A stretch of DNA of 31,152 nucleotides from JAYQPD01 sp046050105 (GTDB lineage: Bacteria > Patescibacteriota > Minisyncoccia > Phycocordibacterales > UBA918): contig JBJOQE010000011.1 in assembly GCA_046050105.1 (NCBI GenBank), positions 1 through 31,152 of the forward strand, given 5' to 3'. The notes under the pieces were generated by a model, which searched no databases, had not been told where the DNA came from, and saw only the letters and a program-made list of their open reading frames with translations. Below are positions 24,025 through 31,152 of the stretch, piece by piece. Within the stretch, counting starts at the first letter, position 1. Every line of letters begins with the position of its first letter. The position numbers and the translations under genes were made by a program.

Positions 24025-24393
24025 TTAGCGAGTAAGGTTGCGGTAGAGGGTGAGTAATGCATTCTTCTGTGTTGCGTCTATCTGTGTATTCTTCGTTTCA
24101 ATGTGGTAGCCGCCGATAATCGTTTCATCAATTTTCGTTATGGCTTTGCCTTCAATCTGGTGAAGGGTGAGAAGTGGCGCAACGTCGCTTTTTTTTGCAA
24201 CGGTTACTACCACGGCATCTTCGCTTAGACGCAAGACAAGTCGCTCATACTCCCGCAATATGCGCGGAAGCAATCCCTTGTAGCCACGGAGGTTCAGGTA
24301 GCTCATAAAGGAGTCGGTAAATGAAGCAACCTCCGCTCTGGTAAGCGTAGATGTTGCCTCATGGAGCACTTGTGCAAGACGTTCAGCTTTCAT
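24025..24393 (-). CDS. atpH: ATP synthase F1 delta subunit, short form
   Basis: Peripheral stalk connector between F1 and subunit b. The 122-aa protein is short for delta (usual about 175). The C-terminal signature is present (IDETIIGGYHIE...IDATQKNALLTLYRNL). The N-terminal helical domain that caps alpha is reduced. It sits between atpF and atpA, as is typical, with a 5-nt gap to atpF. Confidence 0.88.
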   Translation of the reverse strand: MKAERLAQVLHEATSTLTRAEVASFTDSFMSYLNLRGYKGLLPRILREYERLVLRLSEDAVVVTVAKKSDVAPLLTLHQIEGKAITKIDETIIGGYHIETKNTQIDATQKNALLTLYRNLTR

Positions 24394-24398
24394 AGATG

Positions 24399-24845
24399 TT
24401 ATGCGCGCTCTTTAAGCACTTTTTCAGCGGCCAAAATGGCAACCTTCGCAATATCTGCTTCAGTGCTCTTACGAATTGAATCCGCAAGTGCTGCAGCTTT
24501 TGCCTCACCATCTTTTACGATGCGCGCAGACTGTGCTTCTGCTTCAAGTACAATTCCTTGTGCTTCACGCTCTGCAGCTTCTTCACCGCGCTTCACAATG
24601 TCACCCGCTTCGGTGACCGCCTTCTTAATGATGGCGCCTTTTTCTTGCTCAGCATTCTCGCGTGCAAGTGCGGCATCCTTTGCATCAAGAACTCCCTTTG
24701 CAACAATGCGCTTTCGCTCATCGAGCATCTTCAGTACTGGTGTGTACAAAAAGTACGACAAAGCACCGAGCAAGAGTGCAAAGTTAAAGAGCTGAATGGC
24801 GATGAGGCGCCAGTCGATGCCAAATGTGTGAATAATTTCGTCCAT
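24399..24845 (-). CDS. atpF: ATP synthase Fo b subunit
   Basis: Peripheral stalk. The 148-aa protein has one transmembrane helix near the N-terminus (about 17-35, LIAIQLFNFALLLGALSYFLY) and a long charged helix rich in Ala, Glu, Lys and Arg that pairs with its partner (LDERKRIVAKGVLDAKDAAL). Length is near normal (about 155). It is followed closely by atpH and separated from atpE by a 133-nt gap. Confidence 0.93.
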   Translation of the reverse strand: MDEIIHTFGIDWRLIAIQLFNFALLLGALSYFLYTPVLKMLDERKRIVAKGVLDAKDAALARENAEQEKGAIIKKAVTEAGDIVKRGEEAAEREAQGIVLEAEAQSARIVKDGEAKAAALADSIRKSTEADIAKVAILAAEKVLKERA

Positions 24846-24978
24846 AGTGAATGTTTGAAAACAGATTACATTTTTGTGATGGCGGGGTCTGGAGAAGCGA
24901 TGAGGAAGGCGTAGGAGTATCTACGACGACTGAATCGCAGAGGCTCCAGAACAAAGCCAGCGCAGAAATGGAAATGTT
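24846..24978. other. Non-coding gap inside the atp operon
   Basis: A 133-nt gap between atpE and atpF, long for this compact operon. It contains an inverted repeat CTCCAGA (24947-24953) / TCTGGAG (24889-24895) separated by about 50 nt. No promoter, terminator or small gene is convincing. It may stabilise or separate the atpE message, which is made in higher copy in other bacteria. Confidence 0.35.
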
Positions 24979-25209
24979 TTACGCGAATTTGATGATGAAG
25001 CCGACGACAAGGGCGAAGATAGCCAAAGCCTCAGTAAACACAATACCGATGAACATGGTGGTCTGTACCTTGCTTGCAGCCTCTGGGTTGCGTCCGATTG
25101 CTTCGAGAGCTTTAGATACGAGCATGCCGATACCGAGTGCTGGACCGAGCATACCGAAACCTACGACGAATGCCATGGCGAGTGCCTTCATTGATTCAAT
25201 GTTTTCCAT
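24979..25209 (-). CDS. atpE: ATP synthase Fo c subunit
   Basis: Rotor ring proteolipid. The 76-aa protein is a helical hairpin with the polar loop GRNPEA (residues 39-44, Arg40-Asn41-Pro42) and the ion-binding carboxylate Glu60 in the second helix. Gln in helix 1 and Ser/Thr after the Glu, usual for Na+-binding rings, are missing (helix 1 has GPALGIG; Glu60 is followed by Ala), so proton coupling is more likely. CATAAT lies only 3 nt before the ATG, and no SD is visible. Confidence 0.95.
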   Translation of the reverse strand: MENIESMKALAMAFVVGFGMLGPALGIGMLVSKALEAIGRNPEAASKVQTTMFIGIVFTEALAIFALVVGFIIKFA

Positions 25210-25306
25210 TTTATTATGACTAGTGATTAATATGTACTGTTCTTGATGAAACGAGTAGCGTGACGGTAACGACTTCTGTCGCGAGCGTCACTCTACCAGT
25301 TTCTTT

Positions 25307-26089
25307 CTAATGTGGCTCTGCTACTGCCAATTTGATGAACAACAGTGTCAAAATGGCAAACACCAACGCTTGGATAAAGCCAACGAAGAGCTCAAACGCC
25401 ATAATCGGCACGGGCATAACCAAAGGAACGAAGAATATGGCGACAAGAATGAGCGTCTTACCTGCAAAGATGTTACCGAAGAGACGGAATGAAAAGGATA
25501 CCAAACGCGCGATTTCTCCGATAAGTTCCACCAAACCAATCACAAAAGCGAGGGGCGAATGGAAGTTGATGAATTTTCCTCCATAGCGGAGTGCGCCAAG
25601 TGCCATAATGCCGGCCACTTCAATCGTGAGGACAGCAATAATAGAGAGTGCAATCGTCACGTTCAAGTCGGTGTTGACCGGATACAAGAACGGTACGAGT
25701 TGAGTGACGCCATGGCTCTCTGTCCAGTATCCAATAGACGTAACCCCTGGAAGGAGGCCGATCCAGTTCGCACCAAGGATAAAGAAGAAGATGGTCGCCA
25801 GAATCGGGAAATAGCGTCTAGCAAGCTGTTCGCTTTCAAGGGTTTCCTTCACATAGTCGAAGGCGCCACCTACCATAAGTTCAATAAGTGCCTGGAAACG
25901 GCCAGGGATAAGGGCAAGCTTGCTCTTAAGCGCATAGGCAAAGACCATCAGGACCACAATGGTGAGCCATGAGGTAATGAGCGTGCTGGTTACAGGAATA
26001 CCAAAGGCATGGGTAACCACGCTTGGTGCCAAGTGAATGGCAATACCTCCCTCCGCAGGCGCTTCGGCCTCTGTGTGTTCAATCTCCAT
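25307..26089 (-). CDS. atpB: ATP synthase Fo a subunit
   Basis: Stator channel subunit. The 260-aa protein has about six membrane helices and the essential arginine in SFRLFGNIFAGKTL, the family signature. It is the first gene of the atp operon, with promoter TTGAGA-17-TAGACT at 26102-26130, which leaves only about 5 nt of leader. No atpI precedes it. The gap to atpE (25210-25306) holds nothing I can name. Confidence 0.95.
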   Translation of the reverse strand: MEIEHTEAEAPAEGGIAIHLAPSVVTHAFGIPVTSTLITSWLTIVVLMVFAYALKSKLALIPGRFQALIELMVGGAFDYVKETLESEQLARRYFPILATIFFFILGANWIGLLPGVTSIGYWTESHGVTQLVPFLYPVNTDLNVTIALSIIAVLTIEVAGIMALGALRYGGKFINFHSPLAFVIGLVELIGEIARLVSFSFRLFGNIFAGKTLILVAIFFVPLVMPVPIMAFELFVGFIQALVFAILTLLFIKLAVAEPH

Positions 26090-26101
26090 AAATGCGTCAC
26101 A

Positions 26102-26130
26102 AGTCTACCAAAAAACTGCCCATTTCTCAA
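26102..26130 (-). promoter_or_regulatory. Promoter of the atp operon
   Basis: Minus strand: -35 TTGAGA (26125-26130), 17-nt spacer ending TGG (extended -10), -10 TAGACT (26102-26107), 12 nt to the atpB ATG. Confidence 0.6.
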
Positions 26131-26148
26131 TGTGGATTAGCGGGCCAC

Positions 26149-26176
26149 TTGCTATATTCTATACGTGTTGTATAGT
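26149..26176 (+). promoter_or_regulatory. Promoter for the orphan gene at 26206
   Basis: -35 TTGCTA (26149-26154), 16-nt spacer, -10 TATAGT (26171-26176), then SD GGAGGA (26195-26200) with 5-nt spacing. Confidence 0.6.
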
Positions 26177-26205
26177 TCACGCAGATTTGGAAACGGAGGA
26201 ATCAG

Positions 26206-26847
26206 ATGGCTAATCGTGATGTACGCATCTCCATTGCAGACCTCGTCTGGGATGCAGTGAACCTGAATACTGGTGAAGTAGCCCGCATCGGCATACTGAG
26301 TCAGAAGGCACTTGAACACGGGAAGAGGGTTTGGGCTGCACTTGGAGGAGCCGCAATTCTGAGTCCCGCCGGAATGCAATACATGATTGACAGCTATGAT
26401 GCACATTCTTTCGAGACTGATGCAACTTCGGGGCACATCGATCTTCGCTGCGTCATTGAAGAGCGTCACCTTGAAACTGTCTTTGAGGCGTTCAAGACAT
26501 ATCGCACCGATCTTGAACACATGCATTGTCACGACATCATGCATGAACTGAAAGCACTTAGTCTATTTACATCCTCTGCACTGGGACGACTGATGCTTCA
26601 GTACCAGGAAACAAGGCCACAGATGAATGGTGCATCTATTGTTGATGGTATGAAGTTCAAGCTAGGTGTACAAACCTACCGTTTGTTCCGCATCTATGAC
26701 CTCTTGATGCCGGGAGAACTGTTCGAACGTCTTACGAAGCAAAAGTATGTTCGTTCTCTCACGATGGATGAAGTTGCAACCACAAATGGCGGTGCCGTTC
26801 GAGGAGTCGCCAATAACGGTGACGAAATCCAGAACAACTTCTTCTGA
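26206..26847 (+). CDS. Orphan 213-aa protein, possibly a degenerate NUDIX-like fold
   Basis: A self-contained unit: good promoter, SD GGAGGA, 213 codons, private terminator. The family is not firmly recognised. The N-terminal part (GEVARIGILSQKALEHGKRVWAALGGAAILSPAGMQY; Gly-Gly near residues 47-48) and a later HCHDIMHELKAL segment recall the order of a NUDIX fold. However, the catalytic REXXEE glutamates are absent (only one Glu), so hydrolase activity would not be expected. The C-terminal third is helical and ends in a low-complexity polar tail (NNGDEIQNNFF). Treat the NUDIX suggestion as a hypothesis. Confidence 0.6.
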   Translation: MANRDVRISIADLVWDAVNLNTGEVARIGILSQKALEHGKRVWAALGGAAILSPAGMQYMIDSYDAHSFETDATSGHIDLRCVIEERHLETVFEAFKTYRTDLEHMHCHDIMHELKALSLFTSSALGRLMLQYQETRPQMNGASIVDGMKFKLGVQTYRLFRIYDLLMPGELFERLTKQKYVRSLTMDEVATTNGGAVRGVANNGDEIQNNFF

Positions 26848-26853
26848 GACCAC

Positions 26854-26884
26854 AAAAGCCGCAGACATGTCTGCGGCTTTTTTC
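26854..26884. terminator. Bidirectional terminator between convergent genes
   Basis: 13-bp stem (26854-26866 with 26869-26881) around AT, with AAAA before and a T6 run after. It shares ACCACAAAAGCCGCA with the terminator at 18143-18185. Confidence 0.85.
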
Positions 26885-28119
26885 TATGCAGCTTTCTTTG
26901 CTAGTGGAGGAAATATCACTTTCCAGAGGTACCCGGCAACATTAATTTTCCTTCCGGAAATAACTTGGTGGTGCACATCGATAAACGGCATCGCGTTACA
27001 TTCAAGTACACCTGCGTCTGGCTGTTCCGTCCACGGGCGCTTCATATCATCAATCATAAAGTCCACACCAACAATGGGGTCTCCCAGAAGCACTGCAAAC
27101 CGTTTGAAAAGCGCGATATTTTCAGGATGCACCGTGTCGGTTACGTCTTCTGTCGTGGTGCCGTGCAAACGGCTGTTCTTGTCATTTATTATCACCATCC
27201 TTCCCATTTCTGGAATGGAAGTAAGCGTGAGATCTTGTTTCCGAAGCGCCTCAGGTGCGCGGTGACCTTTATCAAGTTTCTTAAAGTGGATACCGTTACG
27301 GAGTGGATTCTTGTTTTCAATTTCAATCAGTTCATCCACCGTGTGTTCGCCGTCGCCTACTACGTGCGGGTACTCACGCCGCGCAATCGCCACCGGTTCC
27401 CCTCCTACAAGCGTCACACGATGTACCGTACCATGGAGATACTTTTCAATCACGACTGCGGTCGTAATCTGCATACCAATATCAAACGCACGTTTGAGTT
27501 CCTCCTCAGTGCGAATATCAAGCGTGGTATGGCGGCCACGGCTGCCTCGGTGTGGCTTTATAATCACCGCACTTCCGAGGCGTTTCCAAATTGCTACTGC
27601 CTGTTTAAAAGTTCGTGCCACTCCGCCATCTGCATGAGGAATATTTCCTGCCTTCATGCGCTCTTTCAGAATACCTTTGTCGTCCATCCACTCAAGAGAT
27701 GGCGACACAAACCCTGCAGGGCGTGGAATAACGGTAAACGCCACCGTTCTATTGGAGCCGTCTCCCGCAGTTGCAATGAAACTAATAGGCACCTTTCCCA
27801 TGAGGTACTGGCGAAGCGTCACCCCTTCTGCCTCTGCACCTTCGTAAAGCGCCAGCGTGCGGGTGTTATCAGTCTCGTGTGCCTTGTCACGTACGGTGAG
27901 CACGTGAATACGCACCATAAAGTTCAAAATGAACTCGATAGCTCTCGTGGGAATGAGATGCATCACCGCATTCGTTATCTTTGTCTCGAAAAATATAAAG
28001 AAGCCCTTGGTGAGGTCAGAACGAAAGAGAATATCATCGAGTGTCTGCGACATTTTTTCGAGCTTGTGCGGTACAGGAGCTTCGCCGCACTCCTCGCAGT
28101 AAGGTAGTTTAAAAAGCAT
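26884..28119 (-). CDS. ATP-grasp ligase related to cyanophycin synthetase / RimK
   Basis: Start taken at ATG 28119 (MLFKLPYCEECGEAP), giving 411 aa. Residues from about 150 on form an ATP-grasp domain: VIIKPHRGSRGRHTT (phosphate and lysine strand), AVVIEKYLHGTVHRVTLVGGEPVAIARREYPHVVGDGEHTVDELI (cyanophycin-synthetase-like block), VGVDFMIDD and LECNAMPFIDVHH (metal ligands). It joins a carboxylate to an amine with ATP. The CphA C-terminal Mur ligase domain is absent, so it is not a cyanophycin synthetase of the usual form. The N-terminal CEEC pair could bind a metal with a partner. A TATACT -10 lies 6 nt before the ATG. Confidence 0.8.
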   Translation of the reverse strand: MLFKLPYCEECGEAPVPHKLEKMSQTLDDILFRSDLTKGFFIFFETKITNAVMHLIPTRAIEFILNFMVRIHVLTVRDKAHETDNTRTLALYEGAEAEGVTLRQYLMGKVPISFIATAGDGSNRTVAFTVIPRPAGFVSPSLEWMDDKGILKERMKAGNIPHADGGVARTFKQAVAIWKRLGSAVIIKPHRGSRGRHTTLDIRTEEELKRAFDIGMQITTAVVIEKYLHGTVHRVTLVGGEPVAIARREYPHVVGDGEHTVDELIEIENKNPLRNGIHFKKLDKGHRAPEALRKQDLTLTSIPEMGRMVIINDKNSRLHGTTTEDVTDTVHPENIALFKRFAVLLGDPIVGVDFMIDDMKRPWTEQPDAGVLECNAMPFIDVHHQVISGRKINVAGYLWKVIFPPLAKKAA

Positions 28120-28125
28120 GGCATT

Positions 28126-28131
28126 AGTATA
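28126..28131 (-). promoter_or_regulatory. -10 element 6 nt before the start at 28119
   Basis: TATACT, then AATGCC, then ATG on the minus strand, predicting a leaderless mRNA. Confidence 0.45.
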
Positions 28132-28206
28132 GCTCAATGTGCTTCTTCTGAAACAGGGTTGCCATCCACGGAGTTATATTGTACGTTGCAAGGTGTACCA
28201 ACCTGT

Positions 28207-28917
28207 ATGCGACCCCTAGAAACCTACACACACCTCTTTTTTGACTTGGACGACACGCTTACGCCAAGCCGTTCTTTGGTGTTGCCGTACATGGGCGAAC
28301 TACTCTCACGCCTTCCAGTCGACCTCATTGCAGTCTCGGGTGCAACAAACGAGCAAATAGCGTCTCAGCTTCCCAATCTCCCTTTCATCCGGCTGGGGCA
28401 AAATGGCAATCATGCAGTGGACCGAGATGGAGTTGAGGTTTGGGAGAAGCGACTCAATGATGAGGAAAAGAGCGCCATATATGCACACATCTCGGAACTT
28501 ATTACCATGGCCGACTTCCCTGTGGCGGACGCGCATGACCTCATAGAAGATCGTCTCTCGCAAATTTCATACAGCACCATTGGCCACCATGCGCCTAAGG
28601 AGCAAAAGCACGCCTTCGACCCCGACTCCTCGGTTCGCAACCGCATGCTCAAAACATATCCACTGACCAATCCGTCTGTGGAGGTGCGCATTGGTGGTAC
28701 AACCTGCTTCGACTATTTTAAAGTGGGCTCAAACAAAGGATCGAATGTTCGCGAGTTTATACAGCACAAAGGATGGAACTTTGATGACTGCGTGTACTTT
28801 GGAGACAAGCTGATGCCTGGCGGTAACGATGAAACTGTCGTAGGTATTATCGACACCATACCAGTCACTTCTTCTGAAGATACCTATCAAAAGCTCTCGG
28901 GCGCATTCACGCTATAA
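28207..28917 (+). CDS. HAD-family phosphomannomutase-like phosphatase (HAD-IIB)
   Basis: Start taken at ATG 28207, giving 236 aa; earlier in-frame codons only offer TTG. HAD motif I is FDLDDTLT with nucleophile Asp13 and acid Asp15, motif II is in AVSGATN, motif III Lys in FKVGSNKGSN, and motif IV is GDKLMPGGND. The layout and length match the eukaryotic-type phosphomannomutase and related sugar-phosphate phosphatases, so either a mutase or a phosphatase acting on sugar phosphates is likely. It is divergent from the ATP-grasp gene and ends at a long hairpin terminator. Confidence 0.85.
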   Translation: MRPLETYTHLFFDLDDTLTPSRSLVLPYMGELLSRLPVDLIAVSGATNEQIASQLPNLPFIRLGQNGNHAVDRDGVEVWEKRLNDEEKSAIYAHISELITMADFPVADAHDLIEDRLSQISYSTIGHHAPKEQKHAFDPDSSVRNRMLKTYPLTNPSVEVRIGGTTCFDYFKVGSNKGSNVREFIQHKGWNFDDCVYFGDKLMPGGNDETVVGIIDTIPVTSSEDTYQKLSGAFTL

Positions 28918-28919
28918 AT

Positions 28920-28968
28920 TGTCGATACAAAAAACACCAGAGAGATTCTGGTGTTTTTTGTATCGACA
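28920..28968. terminator. Bidirectional terminator
   Basis: Perfect 22-bp stem (28920-28941 with 28947-28968), 5-nt loop, with A6 and T6 runs inside the arms. It separates the HAD gene from the copper cluster. Confidence 0.88.
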
Positions 28969-28975
28969 TCACGCT

Positions 28976-29539
28976 TCACGCGCGCTTAGGCTCTACACGA
29001 ACCCCAGGTGTAATGCCAGAACGCGTACGAAGTGCTTGCAAGCAGGCAGCCAGCACTACCACCGCCGCACCATACATGGTCATCGTCGCTGCAAAAGAAA
29101 GTAGCGGTTGCCCGGAGAACATGTTTGCATCGTTGGTTAGGAAAAAACCTGCGCCAAGCGCAAGCCACCAAGAGGTGAACGACAATGCGCTGCCAAAGTA
29201 GTACGAGATGCGCTCCGTGTGAAGCAGGTAGGCGTTTACTCCGATCATGGAAACCATCGCCATCTTTGCCCAAAACATCGGACTCAAAAGATATTCGTTG
29301 TCGTGTGTATAGGCAAAGTAGCACACAAAACCAACACCCGTGAGCACCGTGAGGAGTGTAGAAAGACGAAGGAGTATGGAGGTGTGGCTCCACATGCGGT
29401 GGGTTTTTTCATACGTCACTTCGTCAGTACGGTATGAAGGCCCCAATTTGATATAGAGCATCTCAGCAACCGTTGCACTGAGAACACCACATATACTACC
29501 GAGCACATGTCCTAGAACGAGTAGTGAGTAGAAAATCAT
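28976..29539 (-). CDS. Multi-pass membrane protein linked to the copper genes
   Basis: The 187-aa product has about five transmembrane helices and several His residues near the membrane surface (LGHVLG, THRMWSHTS, LLHTER). These could bind heme or metal, somewhat like CopD/cytochrome b561-type proteins, but I cannot assign a family. The ATG lies 8 nt after the copZ stop, so it belongs to the copA-copZ transcript. A role in copper or redox handling is inferred from neighbours only. Confidence 0.65.
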   Translation of the reverse strand: MIFYSLLVLGHVLGSICGVLSATVAEMLYIKLGPSYRTDEVTYEKTHRMWSHTSILLRLSTLLTVLTGVGFVCYFAYTHDNEYLLSPMFWAKMAMVSMIGVNAYLLHTERISYYFGSALSFTSWWLALGAGFFLTNDANMFSGQPLLSFAATMTMYGAAVVVLAACLQALRTRSGITPGVRVEPKRA

Positions 29540-29547
29540 ACGAAGTT

Positions 29548-29760
29548 TTACGAAGCTGTCGCGGTGTAGCCAAGCTTGGCGATCTCCGCAATAATTTCTT
29601 CAGGCTTCACTTTGGTTTCATCGTACTCAAGCGTTCCTTTCTTGGTATCAAGATCGACAAACGACGACGTCACGCCGTCCATGCCGGAAGTTACCATCTG
29701 GATGCCGGTTGCGCATCCACCACAATGCATACCTTCTATAGTGAGATTAAGTGCTGTCAT
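29548..29760 (-). CDS. copZ: Copper chaperone CopZ-like (heavy-metal-associated domain)
   Basis: The 70-aa protein is a single HMA domain of ferredoxin-like fold with the metal motif MHCGGC (Cys13 and Cys16) and the closing IAKLGYTA. It carries Cu(I) to the P-type ATPase encoded 9 nt upstream in the same transcript. Metal specificity is inferred from the partner pump. Confidence 0.9.
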   Translation of the reverse strand: MTALNLTIEGMHCGGCATGIQMVTSGMDGVTSSFVDLDTKKGTLEYDETKVKPEEIIAEIAKLGYTATAS

Positions 29761-29769
29761 AGTTATTGT

Positions 29770-31152
29770 TTACTTTGTCATTTTAACATTTGCATCTTGT
29801 TTCCGCGACTCCTTTTCCATCGGTGGCACATAGCGACGGAGCAACATAGAGTTTACCACTACTGATACCGAACTAAACGCCATGGCAAACCCTGCAATTT
29901 CAGGGCGGAGTGTCGCCTGCGAGATGTTAAAGAATATCTGGCCTGCTGCACCAAAGTTGCGCTGAATGGCAAGCACCCACCCCGACGCAATACCAAACGA
30001 GCTCTGTGTGACAAGCAGGTGTGCGCCTGCTGCAATCGGAATGGCAGCTACGTTGTAGAAGAATGCCCAGAAAAGGTTCTGCCACACTTTCTTGATAGTT
30101 TTGGAGGAAAGTTGTATGGCCACCACTACATCACGGAGGTCATCCTTCACGAGCACCACTTCACCTGTTTCAATCGCCACGTCGGTACCCGAACCAATAG
30201 CGATGCCGAGGTCTGCCTGTGCAAGTGCCGGGCTATCGTTAATGCCGTCTCCCACCATGGCTACCTTCTTTCCTTCTGCCTGGAGCTTTTTCACCATGGC
30301 TGCCTTGTCTTGTGGCAGTACTTCCGCAAGCACACGGTCAATACCCACTTCACGAGCAATCGCTGCTGCGGTTTTTGGGTTGTCACCCGTAATCATAATA
30401 ATCTCCTTCTTCATTGCACGAAGTGCTGCAATAGCTTCCTTCGCAAATGGTTTGAGCGCATCGGCCATGGCAATGAGTGCCACTGGCTTCTGGTCGACCA
30501 AGAGGAACACTACCGTCTTCGCTTGGTTTTGTAGTGACTCAAGCTTCGGCATGTGTTTGCGTACATCGATGCCGAGCACCTTCATATAGATGGTGTTACC
30601 AATGATGACCTCATAGTCTTTGTCTTTTGAAATCACTGCTTTGATGCCCATGCCAGACACTGCTTCAAATGTTTTCGGATCTATAACTTCTCCATATTGC
30701 TTCGCTTTTTCAATCACCGCCCGCGCGAGTGGATGTTCGGAACCCATCTCGGCTGAAGCAGCGAAAATAGCAGCATCAGCTTCTGAGACTGCGTTTCCAA
30801 TCATCACGAAGTCGGTCACCACAGGTTTACCAAGCGTGAGCGTACCCGTTTTATCGAACGCAATGGCGGTAATCTTATATGCCTTCTCGAGCGCTTCGCC
30901 GCCTTTCAGGATAATGCCGTACCGGGCTGCCTGGCCAATGCCCACCACAAGCGCTGTGGGTGTTGCGAGCCCCATCGCGCATGGGCACGAGATAACCAAT
31001 ACGGCAATCATGCGCAACATACCTGCACGCACGGGAAGGTCAGCGATGAATACCCAACCAACAAAAGTGAGTACGGAAAGTATGACTACTGCAGGCACGA
31101 AGTATTCGCTCACCTTATCTACCAGGTCTTGTACGGGCGCGCGTTTTGCTTG
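29770..31152 (-). CDS. copA: Copper-exporting P1B-type ATPase CopA, N-terminus missing
   Basis: The frame is open to the right edge, so 460 codons of the C-terminal part are visible; the apparent GTG start at 31113 is an internal Val (DKVSEYF) and not the true start. Key parts are SCPCAMGLATP (Cu-binding CPC helix), DKTGTLT (phosphorylation Asp), HP in SEHPLARA, MITGDNPKTAAAIAREVGID, GDGINDSPALAQADLGIA, the YN in FFYNVAAIPI and MAFSSVSVVVNS. These fit Cu(I) pumps. The region between the last two helices is longer than usual (VTQSSFGIASGWVLAIQ). N-terminal metal-binding domains, if any, lie outside the window. Confidence 0.95.
   Translation of the reverse strand, partial: QAKRAPVQDLVDKVSEYFVPAVVILSVLTFVGWVFIADLPVRAGMLRMIAVLVISCPCAMGLATPTALVVGIGQAARYGIILKGGEALEKAYKITAIAFDKTGTLTLGKPVVTDFVMIGNAVSEADAAIFAASAEMGSEHPLARAVIEKAKQYGEVIDPKTFEAVSGMGIKAVISKDKDYEVIIGNTIYMKVLGIDVRKHMPKLESLQNQAKTVVFLLVDQKPVALIAMADALKPFAKEAIAALRAMKKEIIMITGDNPKTAAAIAREVGIDRVLAEVLPQDKAAMVKKLQAEGKKVAMVGDGINDSPALAQADLGIAIGSGTDVAIETGEVVLVKDDLRDVVVAIQLSSKTIKKVWQNLFWAFFYNVAAIPIAAGAHLLVTQSSFGIASGWVLAIQRNFGAAGQIFFNISQATLRPEIAGFAMAFSSVSVVVNSMLLRRYVPPMEKESRKQDANVKMTK

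Noticed and set aside
26965..28107. Long plus-strand open frame (about 380 codons)
   Set aside because: It lies wholly opposite the ATP-grasp gene, has no SD, and its Cys/His/Arg-rich translation is typical of an antisense shadow.
31111..31113. GTG at 31113 as the CopA start
   Set aside because: Upstream codons continue a typical P-type ATPase sequence (APVQDLVDKV), so the gene begins outside the window.
1..31152. Recoded stop codons, as in Gracilibacteria
   Set aside because: TGA ends genes here (for example at 2625-2627, overlapping mltG) and no key gene has in-frame TGA.
1..31152. tRNA, rRNA, CRISPR array or transposase
   Set aside because: All gaps were read; none shows a cloverleaf, regular spaced repeats or terminal repeats with a transposase.

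Overview
The window reads as part of a streamlined Patescibacteria (Candidate Phyla Radiation) chromosome, most likely a Parcubacteria-type lineage. The evidence is the protein repertoire: a DUF5671-like membrane protein, an ATP-cone/nuclease fusion, a sigma-region-4 plus HARE-HTH protein, an F-type ATP synthase with shortened delta and epsilon subunits, and many short orphan genes. Genes are tightly packed, GC content is roughly 50%, and TGA, TAG and TAA are all used as stops (standard code 11). I see no rRNA, tRNA, CRISPR array, insertion sequence or phage gene. Lineage is inferred from proteins only.

Layout. (1) 1-3983, minus strand: one operon for a membrane protein, MltG, MnmA and an ATP-cone/PD-(D/E)xK nuclease that runs off the left edge. 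(2) 4078-5233: a sigma-like/HARE-HTH regulator with its own promoter and a 21-bp hairpin terminator. (3) 5242-9044: a DUF5671-type membrane protein and leucyl-tRNA synthetase; the LeuRS carries a complete NUDIX domain spliced into its editing domain. (4) 9164-10227, plus strand: an orphan protein and a 2H phosphoesterase. (5) 10422-13259, minus strand: YchF, a small membrane protein, two microprotein cassettes, a perfect 61-nt palindrome, a flavodoxin-fold quinone reductase and a small conserved protein. (6) 13389-18137, plus strand: an RND efflux adaptor and permease. (7) 18188-19424: a membrane protein and an orphan gene. (8) 19449-26089, minus strand: the atp operon (atpB-E-F-H-A-G-D, an extra membrane gene, atpC). 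(9) 26206-28917: an orphan gene, an ATP-grasp ligase and a phosphomannomutase-like HAD phosphatase. (10) 28976-31152, minus strand: CopA (5' end missing), CopZ and a membrane protein.

Two gene styles are visible. Housekeeping genes lie mostly on the minus strand, have almost no Shine-Dalgarno (SD) sequence, and several have a -10 hexamer exactly 6 nt before the ATG, which predicts leaderless mRNAs. Small orphan genes instead have a strong SD and usually a promoter or a private hairpin terminator. The most striking single observation is the NUDIX insertion in LeuRS: it is in frame, keeps nearly all of the Nudix box, and lies in a stretch of about 37% GC inside a much more GC-rich gene.
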